From positions 49,493,783-49,557,782 of the forward strand of contig CM067592.1 in NCBI GenBank assembly GCA_034336665.1: 64,000 nt of DNA, given 5' to 3'. The stretch is from Luscinia megarhynchos (Eukaryota; Chordata; Aves; Passeriformes; Turdidae). Shown here piece by piece: positions 58,501 through 64,000 of this stretch; the stretch's first letter is position 1; every line of letters starts with the position of its first letter. The notes beneath the pieces were generated by a model. It was not told the DNA's origin and ran no database searches. It saw only the letters and a program-made list of their open reading frames with translations. The translations under genes were made by a program, and so were the position numbers.

Positions 58501-60652
58501 ATTGTCCTCTAGGGGTTTGTAAGGTAGAGGAGATGCAGGATAAGCAGTTGTCAGAGGTAACGTTTAGCTGTTCCTTGCACTGCAGTGTGATTATTGTGAA
58601 GTTGCAGTGCTCAAGACAGTACTGTGCAGGGTGCAGTTCACAGAGAAGTGCATTCCTCTTGTGCAAGAGAGCTCTGCAAGGAGAGGGAGAGGCAGACACC
58701 AGACCATGCAACCTCTCAGAACACACGCTATTCCTGATTTAATGGAGCACAAGCTTTTCTCCTCCACCATTCAAATTTCTTAGGTACCATATGCATTATG
58801 TATCCAAGATTATAGTATCCAAAAGATAACTCGGATTTTCTCAGATAGCCAGTGCGTGAAGCTCCAAGGCTTATAGAGGCAGTTTGTGCTCTACTGGAGC
58901 AGGGCACCCATATATAAGTGCTGTTTGTGTCATGTTGAAAGTCATGGGCCTCTTCATTACTTTGGTGGTGTTCCCACTTGTCCTGTGACTGTAACAGTGC
59001 CCCATATCTCATAGCTGCATGTGGTCTTGTTTCTGATGGATGTGCTTAAAGACAGCACCTACTTCACTGCTAGCTACCATTTCAGAGACCTCTTTTGAAG
59101 AAAGTTTGTTTTAGGTGTCAGTCCTCATGGAATGAGGACTAGGGTCCTCACCTTAGTAAGATTTTACCTCAGAGACCAATTAACTTTGTGACAAGGTTGT
59201 GTTAGATGGCTGGCATGGGGTTTATGTACCCTCACTTAATGTTACTTGTTAACATTTGTATGGCCTCCAGCCTGTACAAATCACTAGAACATTGTTATGC
59301 ACAGAAGTTGTCTGCCATCACCTTGCAGCTATGGCAGCATTTTGTTCCCTTTTGGAATATGTAAGGAATAGTAGCTCTGTAATAGTGGCAGAGGCAATGC
59401 ACAAGGTTTAGTTGACTTGTCAACCTCCAGTTGTTGACTTTCTGCCATTCAAATGTGCCTAGTGTTCAAGTGCACTGCAGACTGATAGCACAAACAAGAG
59501 CTCAGTGAACTGTGTTAGCAAAAGTGGTCTGAAGGTCACAGAGCTGACTGCTTACTGTAAGGTTAGTGCATTTGGTTCTCAATGTAGTTTTGAGTTTTCT
59601 TGTATGTTTTCTTTAAATCCCTTAGAAAACAAAAGCTACACATCCATACGAACAGAAGCTTTGTCTGTGATACAGCTGCTGCTCACCAAACTACAAGGTG
59701 AGAACTTTTTACTTGCCACCTGGAAGAGCCACTGCTCGGTGAAGATGGCACCTGGCTTTGTATTCTGGGACTCTGGAGAGATGGTCTTACCTTCAGCTTG
59801 CAGCACTGGGCAATTCTGGGGAAGCTGGGACTGGGAAGTAGGAGAGGCCTTGAAGTAACCGAGGCTAATAGTAGTTCTAAAGTACCATTGGATATTCCTT
59901 TGGTGAGGAAAACATTCAGCAAGGAGGGACCCACATGGAGCTCACAGAACTGTCTTGTCAGATCTGTCTGTGTTACCTTCAAGCTTCATAGAGGAGGGAG
60001 CTCCTCTTAGTACAGAAGAGTGATTTTAGATTTTCAGTGTCAAGTTTTGTTTCTCATTAGTATTCAAGCCTAGCAGAATTGACTTCATAGGTCCTCTTAG
60101 GGCTCAAGTTCATATGTGTCTGCAGTTGTTATGTAGCAAATTTTTCCTTTGGGTTTCTGGTATGCATTTCATGTTTCCTTTATTCTGGCAAAAATCTTAC
60201 ATGCCTCTTTCATGAGCCAGTTACAACATGGGAAACATGGTTCTTCAGGCCCTTGTGTTCACACGTTGTGGGCTTAGACAAAGACATCTGGTCTAGAGAG
60301 GTGCAACTCCCTGGCAGGAGGCAGCACATGCACCTGCTGAGTGCTGAGTGAATCTGAGTTCTCCTGGAAGCACAGTATGTACTGTGAGTGAGAGGCTGAA
60401 GCAGTCACTCTTTTAGCCTGTCTGGGGAAAACAATGTCCTTTTGGAATTTTTGTCCTTGGAATATTTTTGTTTTCTGGTGTTCATGTCCAATGTCTGTCT
60501 TTATCCACACAGAAGCTCAACAGTGGGAGAGCCTGACACAAGAAAACAGAGAGCTCCTCATTCGTTCATTGTCTACGATGGCATCAGATAGCAGACCTGA
60601 GCTACAAGAGAGGGCATTGGTGTTGAGGAAAACACTTGAAAACCTTGACTAA
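1522..60652 (+). CDS. ECPAS: ECPAS (ECM29) proteasome adaptor and scaffold, whole gene span, 49 coding exons
   Basis: Joining 49 exons gives one open frame of 1849 codons plus TAA (5550 nt), close to the roughly 1845 residues of the human protein. All introns are GT-AG and all phases match, with no frameshift or internal stop. The protein starts [20 protein letters not shown] and ends KTLENLD. It is a soluble all-helical HEAT-type solenoid, with no signal peptide or membrane segment seen; the conserved Ecm29 family region covers the N-terminal part. In yeast and mammals ECM29 tethers the 20S core to the 19S cap, acts in proteasome quality control and stress responses, and links proteasomes to motors and endosomal vesicles. 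Exons 3, 9, 14, 17, 20, 23, 30, 33, 36 and 37 are multiples of three with phase-0 edges, so they could be skipped in frame. The start is chosen because it matches the vertebrate N-terminus and lies in the CpG island. Identity is near certain; orthology is recognised from memory of the family. Confidence 0.97.
1580..1615 (+). other. G-quadruplex-prone tract just inside intron 1
   Basis: Six runs of three or more G (1580-1584, 1590-1592, 1594-1596, 1598-1600, 1606-1608, 1610-1612), mostly separated by single C bases, on the coding strand 30 nt after the exon 1 donor. Confidence 0.6.
3069..3110. repeat. T-rich low-complexity stretch
   Basis: Runs of T broken by A and AA, in intron 1. Confidence 0.7.
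4891..4931. repeat. Inverted repeat with AGGTCA arms
   Basis: AAAAGGTCAG at 4891-4900 is matched exactly by CTGACCTTTT at 4922-4931, with a second inner stem GTAAT/ATTAC. AGGTGA at 4883-4888 and AGGTCA at 4894-4899 form a direct repeat with a 5-nt spacer. Could fold as a small hairpin or bind nuclear receptors; both are inferences. Confidence 0.5.
8538..8668 (+). CDS. ECPAS: ECPAS coding exon 2
   Basis: Residues 10-53, containing [17 protein letters not shown] and ending GVRKK. Acceptor attgcag, donor gtaagg. The first two bases complete an Asn codon with exon 1. This is one of the most conserved segments of the protein. Confidence 0.97.
9081..9340. repeat. Diverged tandem duplication, period about 161 nt
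   Basis: GAGCAAGAACCAAG at 9095 recurs as GAGCAAGGACCAAG at 9256, and ATTCAGTTCCCTGG at 9146 recurs as ATTCAGTTTCCTGC at 9306. Spacing is 160-161 nt in both pairs. No third copy was seen on either side. Confidence 0.55.
9855..9869 (+). repeat. (GTA)5 microsatellite
   Basis: Five perfect GTA units in intron 2. Confidence 0.9.
11686..12865 (+). pseudogene. Decayed endogenous retrovirus pol fragment (reverse transcriptase to RNase H side), ERV-L-like
   Basis: An open stretch from about 11689 encodes reverse transcriptase palm features, with LPQG at 11899-11910 and the catalytic YIDD at 11989-12000. The frame then breaks: in-frame stops TAG at 12160, 12214 and 12253, then TGA at 12649, after which recognisable sequence shifts to another frame and fades near 12865. 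The 12259-12648 part resembles the thumb/connection and start of RNase H. There is no gag, no env and no intact integrase. The presence of an LTR of a type I associate with bird ERV-L elements 1 kb downstream suggests one old insertion, sense to ECPAS. Non-functional. Class assignment is from memory. Confidence 0.85.
12866..13380. other. Interval between ERV pol fragment and CR1 fragment
   Basis: About 515 nt with a 9-bp inverted repeat at 12927-12954 and otherwise nothing recognised. Could be decayed ERV or older unique sequence. Confidence 0.4.
12927..12954. repeat. Perfect 9-bp inverted repeat
   Basis: GCTCTTAGA at 12927-12935 pairs with TCTAAGAGC at 12946-12954 across a 10-nt loop. Confidence 0.7.
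13381..13640 (-). mobile_element. CR1 LINE 3' fragment, diverged
   Basis: Begins AGAATCATGGGATAATTCAG and continues with a weakened match to the inverted CR1 3' region (GGGGACCTTAGGAGGTCA near 13411; an AGACTGTACAAACCCTCTGG-like block near 13526). The 3' end of the element is at the low coordinate, so it lies on the - strand. The outer limit is uncertain. Confidence 0.6.
13844..14545 (+). mobile_element. Avian ERV-L-type LTR
   Basis: Starts TGTTGGGTTGCAATACAGG and contains blocks I recognise from a common songbird LTR: CATCATCCCACTGGGAGATG near 14069, a TATA-like AGATAAAAAC at about 14122, GATTGGGTGTCAGGTTG near 14324, a polyadenylation-like AGTAAA near 14408 and TTTGGAGGGAGGGGATTTAC near 14466. 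Probably the 3' LTR of the insertion that left the pol fragment at 11686, with a CR1 between them. Ends approximate. Confidence 0.7.
14938..15054 (+). CDS. ECPAS: ECPAS coding exon 3
   Basis: Residues 54-92, [16 protein letters not shown] through AVSFVT. 117 nt with phase 0 at both ends. Acceptor ttgtcag after a long T tract, donor gtaagt. Confidence 0.97.
16636..16754 (+). CDS. ECPAS: ECPAS coding exon 4
   Basis: Residues 93-132, [20 protein letters not shown] through EGKPQPQQD. Acceptor tttag, donor gtacag. Ends two bases into a Ser codon. Confidence 0.97.
17854..18006 (+). CDS. ECPAS: ECPAS coding exon 5
   Basis: Residues 132-183, beginning [15 protein letters not shown] and ending LDVLLMPYG. 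Acceptor ttttcag, donor gtgagt. Confidence 0.97.
19068..19110 (-). mobile_element. Short CR1-like 3' remnant
   Basis: ATCATAGAATCATTTTGTTT followed by GGAAGAGACCTCTGAGA resembles the inverted CR1 3' end. Too short for a firm assignment. Confidence 0.4.
20190..20358 (+). CDS. ECPAS: ECPAS coding exon 6
   Basis: Residues 183-239. Contains a low-complexity Ser/Gly/Pro linker ([14 protein letters not shown]) followed by the conserved [14 protein letters not shown]. Acceptor gcttag, donor gtattt. The linker probably separates helical repeats and varies between species. Confidence 0.96.
20831..20970 (+). CDS. ECPAS: ECPAS coding exon 7
   Basis: Residues 240-286, [18 protein letters not shown] through [12 protein letters not shown]. 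Acceptor ttcaacag, donor gtaaga. Confidence 0.97.
22166..22247 (+). CDS. ECPAS: ECPAS coding exon 8
   Basis: Residues 286-313, [19 protein letters not shown] through PLKTKE. Acceptor ttcag, donor gtaaga. Confidence 0.97.
22485..22604 (+). CDS. ECPAS: ECPAS coding exon 9
   Basis: Residues 314-353, [20 protein letters not shown] through FPANIQ. 120 nt, phase 0 at both edges. Acceptor gacag, donor gtgatg. Confidence 0.97.
22777..22862 (+). CDS. ECPAS: ECPAS coding exon 10
   Basis: Residues 354-382, [18 protein letters not shown] through FVHHICI. Acceptor ggtcag, donor gtaagt. Confidence 0.97.
23140..23218 (+). CDS. ECPAS: ECPAS coding exon 11
   Basis: Residues 382-408, [19 protein letters not shown] through NEYKE. 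Acceptor attacag, donor gtaaga. Confidence 0.97.
24286..24335 (+). CDS. ECPAS: ECPAS coding exon 12
   Basis: Residues 409-425, [16 protein letters not shown] plus two bases. The exon is only 50 nt. The acceptor ttcaag has a weaker AAG ending, and the donor is gtaact. Confidence 0.95.
24894..24960 (+). CDS. ECPAS: ECPAS coding exon 13
   Basis: Residues 425-447, [20 protein letters not shown] then CK. Acceptor gtttcag, donor gtaggt. An LTR-like insert lies in the intron that follows. Confidence 0.97.
25020..25370. mobile_element. Probable LTR-type retroelement fragment in intron 13
   Basis: GC- and purine-richer block (GGTTTTAGTACATGGGATAA near 25131, GGGACCAATTACCAAGGGAC near 25170, then GGAATTAGGGTGGGAGTGAC) that differs in composition from the flanking intron. 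I recall similar text from bird repeats but cannot name the family. It fills most of the 436-nt intron between exons 13 and 14. Confidence 0.4.
25397..25519 (+). CDS. ECPAS: ECPAS coding exon 14
   Basis: Residues 448-488, [20 protein letters not shown] through ASYLIK. 123 nt, phase 0 at both edges. Acceptor ctgcag, donor gtattt. Confidence 0.97.
26393..26418. repeat. AT-rich inverted repeat
   Basis: AATTAAACAT at 26393-26402 pairs perfectly with ATGTTTAATT at 26409-26418 across a 6-nt spacer. Confidence 0.7.
26635..26738 (+). CDS. ECPAS: ECPAS coding exon 15
   Basis: Residues 489-523, [20 protein letters not shown] through YLLLLAAGD. Acceptor tttaag, donor gtaagt. Confidence 0.97.
26775..26890. 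repeat. TG/TA-rich degenerate microsatellite
   Basis: Alternating purine-pyrimidine sequence made of TATG, TGTG and TATA units, with a clean GTGTGTGTGT run near its end. Lies just after exon 15 and is likely to vary in length. Confidence 0.8.
27816..27939 (+). CDS. ECPAS: ECPAS coding exon 16
   Basis: Residues 523-564, [15 protein letters not shown], then a variable linker ([11 protein letters not shown]), then [15 protein letters not shown]. Acceptor tgaaag, donor gtacag. Confidence 0.96.
30182..30262 (+). CDS. ECPAS: ECPAS coding exon 17
   Basis: Residues 565-591, [20 protein letters not shown] through ATFGE. 81 nt, phase 0 at both edges. Acceptor gtttag, donor gtaatt. Confidence 0.97.
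30983..31220 (+). CDS. ECPAS: ECPAS coding exon 18 (serine-run exon)
   Basis: Residues 592-671, the longest coding exon (238 nt). Starts [20 protein letters not shown] and ends QQLLAGVG. Residues 639-647 are nine consecutive serines encoded by a TCC/TCT-rich tract at 31124-31150. The human protein has a shorter Ser-rich stretch here. Acceptor acttag, donor gtaaga. Confidence 0.97.
31757..31848 (+). CDS. ECPAS: ECPAS coding exon 19
   Basis: Residues 671-701, [19 protein letters not shown] through DKMDWIK. Acceptor gtttag, donor gtattg. Confidence 0.97.
33574..33708 (+). CDS. ECPAS: ECPAS coding exon 20
   Basis: Residues 702-746, [20 protein letters not shown] through MTKDSH. 135 nt, phase 0 at both edges. 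Acceptor ccacag, donor gtaatt. Confidence 0.97.
35679..35844 (+). CDS. ECPAS: ECPAS coding exon 21
   Basis: Residues 747-802, [20 protein letters not shown] then a charged, less conserved stretch, ending LTTETI. Acceptor ctttag, donor gtaact. Confidence 0.97.
36268..36440 (+). CDS. ECPAS: ECPAS coding exon 22
   Basis: Residues 802-859, including [19 protein letters not shown] and ending [10 protein letters not shown]. Acceptor cctgcag, donor gtaaga. Confidence 0.97.
36912..37013 (+). CDS. ECPAS: ECPAS coding exon 23
   Basis: Residues 860-893, [20 protein letters not shown] through LMDSVE. 102 nt, phase 0 at both edges. Acceptor atttaag, donor gtaaga. Confidence 0.97.
37681..37946 (-). mobile_element. 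CR1 LINE 3' end
   Basis: A clear inverted CR1 3' end. It starts with the terminal octamer-like ATAGAATTATAGAATGAT, then GGAAGAGACCTTAAAGGT, CCAACCCCTCTGCTGTGGGC, GACCAAGTTGCTCAAAGC, and ends near CTTGTCCTATCACTATA. The element is 5'-truncated, so only the last roughly 265 nt remain. It is the best-preserved repeat in the window and the firmest sign of a bird (or other sauropsid) genome. Confidence 0.9.
38782..38905 (+). CDS. ECPAS: ECPAS coding exon 24
   Basis: Residues 894-935, [20 protein letters not shown] through TEEEYIPPS. Acceptor ttttcag, donor gtagac. Confidence 0.97.
39790..39935 (+). CDS. ECPAS: ECPAS coding exon 25
   Basis: Residues 935-983, [20 protein letters not shown] through KLSTHKAIK. 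The acceptor is ctatag, preceded by an unbroken T run at about 39771-39781. The donor is gtaaga. Confidence 0.97.
40996..41050 (+). CDS. ECPAS: ECPAS coding exon 26
   Basis: Residues 984-1002, [18 protein letters not shown]. Only 55 nt. Acceptor atacag, donor gtaagt. Confidence 0.96.
41777..41891 (+). CDS. ECPAS: ECPAS coding exon 27
   Basis: Residues 1002-1040, [20 protein letters not shown] through LMTGK. Acceptor ttgcag, donor gtacag. Confidence 0.97.
42794..42859 (+). CDS. ECPAS: ECPAS coding exon 28
   Basis: Residues 1040-1062, [20 protein letters not shown] then DG. 66 nt. Acceptor tatcag, donor gtaagt. Confidence 0.96.
43104..43221 (+). CDS. ECPAS: ECPAS coding exon 29
   Basis: Residues 1062-1101, [20 protein letters not shown] through HHAMWNSRK. 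Acceptor tcaaag, donor gtaatg. Confidence 0.97.
44952..45119 (+). CDS. ECPAS: ECPAS coding exon 30
   Basis: Residues 1102-1157, [20 protein letters not shown] through LVTDKSM. 168 nt, phase 0 at both edges. Very strongly conserved segment. Acceptor atttcag, donor gtgagt. Confidence 0.97.
45984..46063 (+). CDS. ECPAS: ECPAS coding exon 31
   Basis: Residues 1158-1184, [20 protein letters not shown] then WRIRES. Acceptor ttatag, donor gtattg. Confidence 0.97.
46813..46918 (+). CDS. ECPAS: ECPAS coding exon 32
   Basis: Residues 1184-1219, [20 protein letters not shown] through RVQDDIK. Acceptor tttacag, donor gtaatg. Confidence 0.97.
47450..47497 (+). CDS. ECPAS: ECPAS coding exon 33 (shortest internal exon)
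   Basis: Residues 1220-1235, [16 protein letters not shown]. Only 48 nt, phase 0 at both edges, one HEAT-like helix. Acceptor ttttttag, donor gtaaaa. Confidence 0.96.
48476..48597 (+). CDS. ECPAS: ECPAS coding exon 34
   Basis: Residues 1236-1276, [20 protein letters not shown] through AEVRSL. Acceptor ccccag, donor gttagt (T at position 3, weaker than consensus). Confidence 0.97.
49669..49819 (+). CDS. ECPAS: ECPAS coding exon 35
   Basis: Residues 1276-1326, [20 protein letters not shown] through LSATDQEK. Acceptor ttccag, donor gtaagt. Confidence 0.97.
50600..50665 (+). CDS. ECPAS: ECPAS coding exon 36
   Basis: Residues 1327-1348, [20 protein letters not shown] then NM. 66 nt, phase 0 at both edges. 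Acceptor ttgtag after a long T/G tract, donor gtaagt. Confidence 0.96.
52451..52540 (+). CDS. ECPAS: ECPAS coding exon 37
   Basis: Residues 1349-1378, [20 protein letters not shown] through GVGLGTK. 90 nt, phase 0 at both edges. Acceptor ctttag, donor gtacgt. Confidence 0.97.
53026..53092 (+). CDS. ECPAS: ECPAS coding exon 38
   Basis: Residues 1379-1401, [20 protein letters not shown] then YS. Acceptor ttccag, donor gtaagg. Confidence 0.97.
53710..53801 (+). CDS. ECPAS: ECPAS coding exon 39
   Basis: Residues 1401-1431, [20 protein letters not shown] through GHLVR. Acceptor ctgacag, donor gtgagt. Followed by the shortest intron of the gene (87 nt). Confidence 0.97.
53889..53955 (+). CDS. ECPAS: ECPAS coding exon 40
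   Basis: Residues 1432-1454, [20 protein letters not shown] then KE. Acceptor gttacag; the donor gtgtgt is weak. Confidence 0.97.
54190..54381 (+). CDS. ECPAS: ECPAS coding exon 41
   Basis: Residues 1454-1518, including [20 protein letters not shown], an acidic/basic stretch and ending VWQENVP. Acceptor tttcag, donor gtatgt. Confidence 0.97.
55204..55305 (+). repeat. G/T-rich low-complexity tract
   Basis: About 100 nt almost free of A on the coding strand, made of T runs and GTT/GGT units, ending 56 nt before exon 42. Confidence 0.7.
55362..55570 (+). CDS. ECPAS: ECPAS coding exon 42
   Basis: Residues 1518-1587, including [20 protein letters not shown] and ending GRTWTGK. Acceptor atgcag, donor gtaaag. 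A T/G-rich tract precedes the acceptor by about 60-160 nt. Confidence 0.97.
56062..56105 (+). CDS. ECPAS: ECPAS coding exon 43
   Basis: Residues 1588-1602, [14 protein letters not shown] plus two bases. Only 44 nt. Acceptor ttgcag, donor gtaagt. Confidence 0.95.
56281..56470 (+). repeat. Purine-rich tract in intron 43
   Basis: About 190 nt dominated by GA, GGA and AAAG units on the coding strand, with a few pyrimidines. Ends about 130 nt before exon 44. Confidence 0.65.
56602..56794 (+). CDS. ECPAS: ECPAS coding exon 44
   Basis: Residues 1602-1666, [20 protein letters not shown] through FPMIKK. Acceptor tttcag; the donor gtgaca is weak. Confidence 0.97.
57353..57497 (+). CDS. ECPAS: ECPAS coding exon 45 (acidic variable segment)
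   Basis: Residues 1667-1715. Begins [13 protein letters not shown], then the acidic [11 protein letters not shown], then [16 protein letters not shown]. The first half is less like the human sequence than neighbouring exons. Acceptor ctgcag, donor gtaagt. Confidence 0.96.
58109..58214 (+). CDS. ECPAS: ECPAS coding exon 46
   Basis: Residues 1715-1750, [20 protein letters not shown] through MNAYFQ. Acceptor ctgtag, donor gtaatt. Confidence 0.97.
58360..58448 (+). CDS. ECPAS: ECPAS coding exon 47
   Basis: Residues 1750-1780, [20 protein letters not shown] through MTHSL. Acceptor tgacag, donor gtaaat. The preceding intron is only 145 nt. Confidence 0.97.
59626..59697 (+). CDS. ECPAS: ECPAS coding exon 48
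   Basis: Residues 1780-1804, [20 protein letters not shown] then KLQ. Acceptor ccttag, donor gtgaga. Confidence 0.97.
60513..60652 (+). CDS. ECPAS: ECPAS coding exon 49 with stop codon
   Basis: Residues 1804-1849 and TAA at 60650-60652. Begins [20 protein letters not shown] and ends RKTLENLD. Acceptor cacacag. The C-terminal residue is Asp where the human protein has Glu. Confidence 0.97.
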
Positions 60653-61863
60653 GTTGTAAAACATAAATTTCAAAGTGCCATGTAAAACAAAAACAAAAAA
60701 GTGCAGTGGTCTGAAAAACAAGTGGGGAAATGAAGATTACTCTGTAGGATGCATCATTCCTGGCCAAAATATAAAATGCCTTAAATTCTTTTCCCCATTA
60801 GTATTATTTTTACTCTTAAGCTGATTGTTAGTTTTATCAGCAAATACCTCTATCTGCCCTAGAATGTTTTTAAGTGTGCAACATAAAAAATGCAAGGGCA
60901 AGATGCTCAGAATGTTGCTCAGATCCCCATGTCCTTCAAAAAAACTGTTAAAAAATCCACCAGCACAGGAAGTAAAAGCATAGTTAGTTTTCTTGCATTT
61001 TTTGTATGTAGAGATCTGTTAATTGGTGTCAAGTAGTGCTGGTGCTTGTTACCTGTAGAGAACAAAATGCTTCCCTTGATGAGGCCTGTGTTCAACTCCT
61101 GTGGCTTCCCAGGGGCAGGGTTTCATCTGACATCCACCTTGCTTCTGCTTGCTCCTCCCTTGCAGCCTGTTCTCTGTGCATTATGAAAGGCAGAGTACTG
61201 TTAACTTTGTTCCTTCCTCCTTCTCTGACCTCAGCATGGATTGACTGAGACTATGCCTTCCCCAGCTGACAACCTCGGCCTCCCAAACTTTAAATGAGAA
61301 CTTTTCCCCCCAAAAGATGCACAAGAGAGCACTTTACTGAGCTGTGTGGGACAAAGTTGACCCTAGTTGGTACCCAGGTGGAACACTGCTCTTCTCAAAA
61401 TTGTTTTGCATGGACACTCCTTAGCTCCAGGAAATTAAAAAAAAAGGAAAACAATCTTTTTTAGATACGTTTTTGAAGAGCGTTTGAAGTTTGAAATGAC
61501 ACATTTTTTTAATAGTGGTAATGTTTTATTCCGTTCCTGTTCATAAACCTATTCTTGCTTTGGAAATCTGTAACAATTTAGACTTGTCAATATTTGTAAG
61601 TAACTGAATAATCTGTCATTTATCAGAGCCCAAGTCATTTCTAGCAATTAGCACTTAAAAAGATTATATCTGCATTAACATGGGAGTAAAATTGCTATAT
61701 GGTGATGTGGCCCTGCTGCCTGTCTCCTTTTTTTCCCCTCCTCTGACAAAAGACAAATCTGACCACTATAGCAGCAAACTTTAATAGTGTGAAGATAGCG
61801 CTGCTCCATAATCTGACCAGTGTGTGTACAACTTTTTGGGGATAAATGCTTTGCTGACGGTGA

Positions 61864-61869
61864 AATAAA
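61864..61869 (+). terminator. ECPAS: Proximal polyadenylation signal
   Basis: AATAAA, followed about 10 nt later by GT-rich TAGTGTGGG. Cleavage would fall near 61885. Confidence 0.55.
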
Positions 61870-63281
61870 ATCATTAGTGTGGGCAATATCATGTTCATGG
61901 CTTTCAGCACCAGGCTTGTTTATTTTCTTGCAGTCTGCAGCTCCTTTCAGATCTGCTCTGGTAAGGACAGGATTGCTCAGATGACATCATGTTCCCTCCA
62001 TGCCCATTTATTCAGATTCAGGTATGCAGTACCTACTTTCCCCTCAGGTGCCATTCCCCAGTCAGTGTTTCCTGGTACTGTAACAATCTTGTTGTCTGAC
62101 TTGCTCTCCATAGGAAGAATGTCATTTGTGCACACCTGGTAAGAGAATGTCAGGAAGAAATGGGCAGAGCTGTCCCACTGTGGCTCTTGTGTAGCAGAAA
62201 CCTCAGCAAGCACTATTGCATTGTACATTAGAACTGGTCAGTGGGCAACTCCTTGGTGCTGGGAGCTGGTGCTACTATGTTTTGATTTACACCTTGTTGC
62301 AGGGAGCTGCTCTTTGTTTACATGTAGTTTGAACTATTGAGCACAGTGTACATTTTAAAATTTTACTGGGCAAATCATTTTGCAGTATCTTGAAAAACTT
62401 GCTTACCGTGACATGTAGTGTCATGAGTGCTCTTTATTTTTTTTTTCTTTTGTCCCCTTTTTTGTTGTTGTTGTTTGTATTAGGTGAATATTACCGGTGA
62501 TGCTTTGCTGTAGCAGTTCATTGTCTGACTTGGGTTTTTTCATATTGGTGAGTGACAGTAACAGAAAAGCAAGAGCCTCCATGTCTCTGGTAATTTGAGC
62601 TTTCACTGTGGACTGGAGTATTCAGAGGCAATGCCTAGCATGGCCAAATGACTGTACGTAGAATCACTGTAATCATTGTCAATAGCAACCTGAATTTCTC
62701 TATTGGGGATTTACACTAGAGGGAAGAGCGTATTCTAGGAACTCTATAAAACAGCTGGATTAACAACTCTGGCCAAGAGTGTTAGGAAGGTTAGAGATGG
62801 TATGACACTTTCTGAATCACAAAGCAATATGTCTTTCTCATGATTACAGAGCAGATTCAGAGCTCCTCTCTAAAGCATGTGCCTATACACAAAACCTACC
62901 TGTACAAAAGTTAAGTCAGAGGTTTGATTTCTATCCCCCTCGCATTTGTAAACTTGATAGGATTAAAAAAAAAAAATAGATGTGGCCTTCCTAGAGTTTC
63001 TCCTCTAAAAGTGATTGCACTATGTAAAACACACTGTACTTTGCCCAGCCCGGGCATTTCTTGTGCTGCTGCAATGCTTTGTATACCTGGAGTGCAGTGC
63101 GCAGACTCGACTCTAGCACTCTCGCTCTGACTTACAAGCTGTTGCTTAAATGGATGTATATTGAGAAAAGTTTTCTAATGTTGCAAGATCTCCATCAAAT
63201 TTACTGCAATCTGTACTGTCCAAATATGTGAATGGTCTGACTGAAAGAACATCCTCCTGCTTACCAAAAAGGTAAAAACTA

Positions 63282-63287
63282 AATAAA
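63282..63287 (+). terminator. ECPAS: Distal polyadenylation signal
   Basis: AATAAA followed at about 63317-63350 by a T/GT-rich element (TTGGTAGTGTTTTTTTC then TTTGTTGGG). This is the better of the two downstream contexts. Confidence 0.65.
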
Positions 63288-63302
63288 AACTGCATGACCT
63301 GT

Positions 63303-64000
63303 TTCTCAGAGTAATTGGTAGTGTTTTTTTCTTCTTTGTTGGGTATTTTTTAGTATTCCTGTGCTCCAGATTCAGGGTGTGCTGCTGTTGTGCTCCGTGC
63401 TGGCCCACTGCCCTCGCCTCATGCTGACACATGGTGGCTCTGCAGCCCTGGAATGAGCTGTGTTTTTGAACCCACAGCTTGGTCTCCTGCAAACCAGGCA
63501 AGGGGTTAGGACATGTCTATATTACAGACACATCATTTGCATTTATTAGATATACAGTCTTGTATATATTAGACATTCAACATGGTAGATGAGGCCATGA
63601 AATGGAAAACTTATAATATTCAAGAACCTCAGTATTTCCAAATTAATCCAGACATGCACACATTTTCCCCCCAGTGCAACCTCAATTATATGTATTTTTC
63701 TAAACATTATTCAGACAGGAAGAAAAAGGAGGAAGGGACACAAATGAGGCAAGCAGAGGACAGCACACAAACACAAACCTCAGTGATGCTGGTGCTAAGT
63801 GGCTGAAGCATCATCTGGCAAGGGAATTGCTGTCAGACCACACACCCACCATACAGAGATCATGCATGGGTCCTGTGCTGTGGTGAGCAAAGACCTGGTC
63901 TGCAGTGCTGTGATAAAGCTGGTTTGGTTTGAGCCCCACAGACACGTCATTGAAAGCAGCAGGATGCATTCAGCTAAATTAAAAATTGAGGAAGGGTTCA
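63303..64000. other. Downstream flank, no gene recognised
   Basis: About 700 nt after the distal polyadenylation signal. No exon, RNA gene or repeat recognised. The open frame 63582-63806 has no recognisable product. Confidence 0.5.

Larger units (their letters stand above)
55571..60512. other. ECPAS: ECPAS introns 42-48 outside exons
   Basis: Introns of 491, 496, 558, 611, 145, 1177 and 815 nt. Apart from the purine tract in intron 43, nothing recognised. Confidence 0.6.
60653..63302 (+). other. ECPAS: ECPAS 3' untranslated region
   Basis: About 2.65 kb from the stop codon to the predicted distal cleavage site. No exon-like open frame. Contains two canonical polyadenylation signals, so a short form of about 1.2 kb and a long form are likely. 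The distal end is inferred from signal and downstream GT-rich sequence. Confidence 0.65.

Noticed and set aside
63582..63806. Open frame of 74 codons downstream of the gene as a possible next gene.
   Set aside because: No recognisable motif or splice context, and the length is within chance for AT-rich sequence.
1..64000. tRNA, rRNA, CRISPR, operon-like or prokaryotic systems.
   Set aside because: No cloverleaf with A and B boxes, no regular spacer-repeat array and no clustered intact open frames. The only supported gene is a spliced vertebrate gene.

Overview
The window is vertebrate nuclear DNA, almost certainly from a bird and plausibly a songbird. The evidence is a CR1 LINE 3' end at 37681-37946, older CR1 scraps at 13381 and 19068, endogenous-retrovirus LTRs of types I recognise from bird genomes at about 21-605 and 13844-14545, compact GT-AG introns, and a coding sequence close to the known vertebrate ECM29 protein.

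One gene fills the window on the + strand: ECPAS (also KIAA0368 or ECM29), the proteasome adaptor and scaffold protein. I could place all 49 coding exons from the ATG at 1522 to the TAA at 60650-60652. Every junction is GT-AG and every phase agrees. The exons sum to 5550 nt, which is 1849 codons plus a stop, against roughly 1845 residues for the human protein. No frameshift or internal stop was found, so the gene looks intact.

Layout. 1-605: LTR-like repeat. 606-960: nothing recognised. About 960-2110: CpG-island promoter with GC boxes, a TATA-like box at 1324, exon 1, and a second ATG mini-exon at 1187-1208 whose phase would also fit exon 2. 1550-14937: two long introns around exon 2. Intron 2 is a repeat sink that holds a decayed ERV pol fragment (11686-12865), a CR1 fragment and an LTR. 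14938-60652: exons 3-49, with introns from 87 to 2242 nt, a probable LTR-type insert in intron 13 and a CR1 in intron 23. 60653 to about 63302: a long 3' UTR with two AATAAA signals (61864 and 63282). After 63302: about 700 nt with no recognised gene.

ECM29 is a HEAT-repeat solenoid that bridges the 20S core and 19S cap of the 26S proteasome and links proteasomes to motors and vesicles. Nothing in the window indicates a second gene, an RNA gene or a new multi-gene system. The observations most worth a second look are the frame-compatible alternative first exon, the G-quadruplex-prone tract just inside intron 1, an inverted repeat whose arms carry nuclear-receptor half-sites, a diverged tandem duplication containing an exon-like open stretch in intron 2, and a serine run in exon 18. 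Family assignments of repeats rest on recognition from memory, because no database search was possible.
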